A DNA stretch of 64,000 nt from Cornus controversa (taxonomy: Eukaryota; Streptophyta; Magnoliopsida; Cornales; Cornaceae), in assembly GCA_026545225.1 (NCBI GenBank), contig CM048849.1, forward strand, positions 54,072,836 through 54,136,835. Reading direction: 5' to 3'. Below, one piece after another: positions 60,353 to 64,000 of the stretch (within the stretch, counting starts at the first letter, position 1; every line of letters begins with the position of its first letter). Under the pieces are notes generated by a model, which searched no databases, was not told the origin of the DNA, and saw only the letters and a program-made list of their open reading frames with translations. Both the position numbers and the translations under genes were made by a program.

Positions 60353-61028
60353 TGAATGAATGAATATGTCAGACAGTTCAATTTCCTAAATTGAACTATT
60401 CTCATATTTCTCGCATACTTTGATGGGTTGCACTTCTTATTTGTCCCATTTCACTACTATTTCCACCGCCAATATAGGTAATTATGGACGACATCCTCCT
60501 TAAGGAGCCCTCAAAGCACCCACCACACATGAATGCTTTGCGTAGAATTAGATTAGCCTAAAATTGCACATACTTGTGTATTTCCGTTCAACATACATAC
60601 TTGTGTATAGCATTGACACACCAGCCACTATTGGCATATACGTCGCTCTCCCAAAAAAACAACAAAAAAAGAAGCATTTCTGCATACAATTTTCATTATC
60701 TGGTCCATTACACAATTTTATTGATTATGTGATAGTGTCTCAAATAACAGGCAAATGAACCATCAGGACAAATTCTGATGTTAATCCCCAAATATCCTAC
60801 CTGTGCTTAAAGCACAAACAACATCCTATCCATCATTCAAGTGAAGACAGACTAACAAAATAAAAGGGCCTCAACTCAATGAACAATTGCAGTTTATAAC
60901 ACATTATATCCCTAAGAAGACCTGAAATCAAGGATAATTATAACGCAAGCTGAAAACTTTGAACTAACATAAATAGCAAGATGACAGCACTAACAGATTG
61001 CCAAAACTAGCTGTTGCTGCTGCTTCTA
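60353..61028 (-). other. 3' flank and probable 3' UTR of PDH E1-beta
   Basis: The last ~250 bp before the stop codon (about 60780-61028) are less AT-rich than the surroundings and are the likely 3' UTR. No gene in the rest. Confidence 0.45.
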
Positions 61029-62001
61029 CTACTGGCAGAGTTGCTCGACTGCAGTCACAATCTGGGCGGGCTGAACCACAGTCCATTCCTCCAATGTCCC
61101 AGCATATGGTGTTGGCACATCCTGTGATGACAAACACACAATTGGGGCATCCAAATAATCATGGAAATTCTCACTAATAGCTGCTGTCAGACTAGCACCG
61201 ATTCCACCTGTGCGCATGCACTCCTCAACAATCAGCACACGATGCGTCTTTTTTACTGAATTCCCAATCGTGTAAAGATCAAATGGTTTCAGTGACCTGA
61301 TATCAATAACTTCAGGATCATAACCCTTGTTCACAAGAGTCTTGGCAGCCTGCATCACGTGATATCTCATCCGGGAATAGGTTAAAATAGTGACGTGCTC
61401 CCCAGGCCTAACCATCTCTGCTTCCTCAAGATTCAATACGTACTCTTCGTCTGGAATCCTCTCCTTGAGATTGTAAAGCAAGACGTGCTCAAAAAGTATA
61501 ACAGGGTTGTCACTTCGGATAGCAGCTTTCATCAAGCCCTTGGCATTATAAGGGGTCGAGCATGCAACCATTTGGATACCAGGGATTGATTGGAAATACG
61601 ACTCAAGGCGCTGAGAGTGCTCAGCCCCGAGCTGCCGGCCAACTCCACCGGGTCCCCGGATGACCACTGGTATTTTAAATTGGCCACCAGATGTGTAATG
61701 GAGCATGCCACAGTTGTTGGAAATCTGGTTGTATGCCAGAAGGAGAAATCCCATGTTCATTCCCTCTATAATTGGCCGAAGTCCAGTCATGGCAGCTCCG
61801 ATGGCCATGCCTGTGAAAGAGTTCTCGGCAATTGGGGTGTCAAGAACCCTGAGATCGCCATACTTTGGAGCCAGGCCTTTTGTCACCTTGTATGAGCCTC
61901 CATAGTGACCCACATCTTCACCCACTACGCAAACATTGGGATCTCTGTCCATTTCTTCTTCTAGGCCTTCACGGAGGGCTTCAAAAAGTAAAAGCTCATG
62001 C
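61029..62001 (-). CDS. PDH-E1 BETA: Pyruvate dehydrogenase E1 component subunit beta, chloroplastic (last exon; gene continues past the window)
   Basis: The exon encodes the C-terminal 323 residues, from [20 protein letters not shown] to AVEQLCQ and a TAG. With the E1-alpha subunit it forms the thiamine-diphosphate-dependent heterotetramer that decarboxylates pyruvate in the plastid pyruvate dehydrogenase complex, supplying acetyl-CoA and NADH for fatty-acid synthesis. Diagnostic blocks are [57 protein letters not shown] and [20 protein letters not shown]. The plastid rather than the mitochondrial form is shown by the near identity (from memory) to Arabidopsis At1g30120/At2g34590. The frame stays open to 62144, but the 48 codons before HELLL are intron: a consensus acceptor, TTTCATCAG|G, ends at 62002, just where homologues reach [10 protein letters not shown]. 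The transit peptide and first exon(s) are not found before 64000. Confidence 0.95.
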
Positions 62002-64000
62002 CTGATGAAAGAGACACTTTTATTCACTGTATCCTCAACTAAAAAGGGAAGCCATAGGAATGACAAAAATGAATGGGAAATAAGGACCTGCAGTTCAAAG
62101 CAGTTTATGCGGTTCTTACCATACTTTCTAGTCATGTATAACATTATATGTATGAGGCAAATGTGGCATACTTCTCTTCAGCATGTAGTTGTCATTAAAA
62201 TGATTGCAGAGACAAAAGCAAAGGTTTGACACACATTTGACAATATATGATACAAGTGTATGCTGTTTAATCTAGTAGAGCAGCTACTATAAAAGACAAC
62301 TTCCAAATTGAGGTAGGAAGATATTATTGTTATATAAAAGAATAAGTTATGCTGATCATTTATTCAGCCAATGATGGATCCAGGAATGTCCCTTTGGGGT
62401 CCTAAAAAGGTTTATTACCTTGGCCATGAATTTTGTCTCAACAGCATTTTTTTTTAAATTATTTTGTTTATTATACAACAATATTCTAAAATCTAATGAG
62501 ATTAGATATCATCTTACAAGTCTATTGAATTTAAAAGTAAATCCTTAATTAATCTAAGATTTTAATTACAAAAAATAGACGAAAGGTACGCAAAGCTATT
62601 AACTATATTCTTAAATAAGATATTAAATTTTTTCTTGTAATGTCAACTAGTAATTAGATTTTAGGCAACTTGTAGCAGTGGTGAAAGTGCTGCCATGGCA
62701 TCCAAAGGACAGTTAGAGTTCCGATTTTTTATCACTATAAAAAATATATATAATAAATGTTGTCTAAATTTACCTAGTTCTGGTTTTATCACAAACGTTG
62801 AGAGACCAACAGGACCCAGTACCAGAGAACTTGAGAAGGCTAGCAGAAAGGGAGTTGGGGGCCACTGCAAAATTATACAACCTTTAGAGTGGGTCATTTT
62901 CTGAATAAGGGAAAGGATGTCAGGCCAATGTGAACAAGATAACTTCATTGCAGGGCCAGTTTGGAAACTAAAAGACTAAGGGACAGGTCTACTTCGGAAA
63001 TAAGAAAACTTGCACACGAGGGTTAGTCTGTTAGTGAAAAGCTAAGGTGCTGGGTTAATACAGGTTTAACAAAAAGTTTGCGGGGAAGGTGGTGGGGCGT
63101 ATTGATTTTAAACCCTCAACTGACAGTTCTCTACAAGTATTCTGTTTTTCTTCAGACTTTGGGGGGGGCACAGCCCCTGCCTACACAACCTAACCATCAC
63201 ATCTGCCAACATGTGCATCATATTCTCAAGAAACATGTACTAAAAATGGATACACCAGCTGTTCAGCAGTATCGATATGTGCATTCAGATGGTGACAATG
63301 GAGAGTTAAGGAAATAACAATTGAGGAAGTGAGGCCCATAATTATTTCAATGTTTAAATAGTAAATCTTGAAAGTAAGCCAATACCATCTCATACTCTCC
63401 TTTAAATTTTAAGTTTTTAACTGCTTGCATCAATCACAACATTCCATAGCATAAACACAGAAGAATTCTCAGTCTAAGCGAAGTGGCTATAAATGCATAA
63501 TATCTAAGCAGATTCAGCAATGTATCTCATAAACTTTGTTGGTTAAATGACGCTAAGTATGTGACAACCAGCAACATAATCTACGTAGGAAGTACTGTTG
63601 AAGTCACAAGCTTCCAAACTCTAAAAATACAGATATCTTTACATATAAATATCTAGTAGTTAATAGATAATTGTAAGTGCTAACTGGTAACATGCAATCA
63701 ACCAAATGGCTCAAAGGAAACCAGAGTATCTATTGGGCTATCAGAAAAACACATTTCCAAGAATCGTGATACACGTTATCTAAGCAAGATTGACAATTCA
63801 TGAAAAATATATACATCATTTTTTATACCTTCATGAATCATCCATTGTGTAACATATTTTCTGGGTCTTTCACAAAAGTACTAGTTAACGAAATACTGCA
63901 TTACATCTGCTAAAAATCTCTCAGATTTCTATACACTACTACTTCAAATTCAATCCAAATTCCATAAAAATTCCCACTTTACAATTAAAATTTAAAACAA
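62002..64000 (-). other. Intron of PDH E1-beta, extends beyond the window
   Basis: At least 2 kb of intron. I searched the minus strand for the transit-peptide exon and saw nothing resembling it. A GATGGATCCAGGAATG...TTTGGGGTCCT stretch at about 62385-62440 resembles the 5' part of the dispersed GGAGCGGATCCAGGA repeat family. Confidence 0.6.

Noticed and set aside
40423-61028. Nudix hydrolase gene expected from Arabidopsis gene order
   Set aside because: No Nudix box (GX5EX7REUXEEXGU) was seen in the listed frames between NCED and PDH E1-beta.
62002-62144. Upstream extension of the PDH E1-beta reading frame (48 codons)
   Set aside because: It lies beyond a consensus splice acceptor, has no similarity to the family, and does not resemble a transit peptide; it is intron.
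1-64000. CRISPR array, operons, prokaryotic defence or mobile systems
   Set aside because: The genes, splice sites and transposons are those of a plant nuclear genome; no regularly spaced direct repeats with unique spacers were seen.

Overview
The window is nuclear DNA of a dicot plant. It is AT-rich, gene-poor and full of microsatellites. The four protein genes and one tRNA gene are typically angiosperm: an E-class pentatricopeptide protein, an F-box/kelch protein, an intronless NCED and the plastid pyruvate dehydrogenase E1-beta. I cannot name the species from sequence alone.

Layout: tRNA-Lys(UUU) at 1765-1837 (+). A PPR gene at 5505-8075 (+), probably with an intron in its 5' leader. An F-box/kelch gene at 12563-13780 (-), with possible alternative 3' exons at 11894-12470. 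Then 14-38 kb is a repeat block: a Mutator-like (MULE) element at 18149-22545 carrying a copia fossil, long-TIR elements at 23787-24525 and 34930-35907, two Tourist/Harbinger-like elements with TTA target duplications at 26249-27606 and 36054-37611, and a hAT-like element at 30623-33040 with a MULE nested in it that still carries transposase remnants. The NCED gene is at 38617-40422 (+), with an ABRE/G-box, a TATA box and a possible SINE just upstream. A second repeat block covers 41-59 kb: a short MULE, a gypsy fossil, two nearly perfect young hairpins at 49.1 and 50.2 kb, a 509-bp fold-back element inserted in one copy of a direct duplication, and a decayed L1-type LINE. The window ends in the last exon of plastid PDH E1-beta (61029-62001, -); its upstream exons lie beyond 64000.

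The genes do not form a pathway. NCED commits 9-cis-epoxycarotenoids to abscisic acid, PDH E1-beta makes plastid acetyl-CoA for fatty acids, the PPR protein is expected to edit organelle RNA, and the F-box protein is a predicted SCF adaptor. As I recall the Arabidopsis map, the order F-box/kelch - NCED - PDH E1-beta matches At1g30090 - At1g30100 (NCED5) - At1g30120, so this is probably an ancient conserved block expanded by transposons. I found no convincing new gene system. The best leads are the two young hairpins, the fold-back element, the nested MULE and the alternative 3' exons of the F-box gene.
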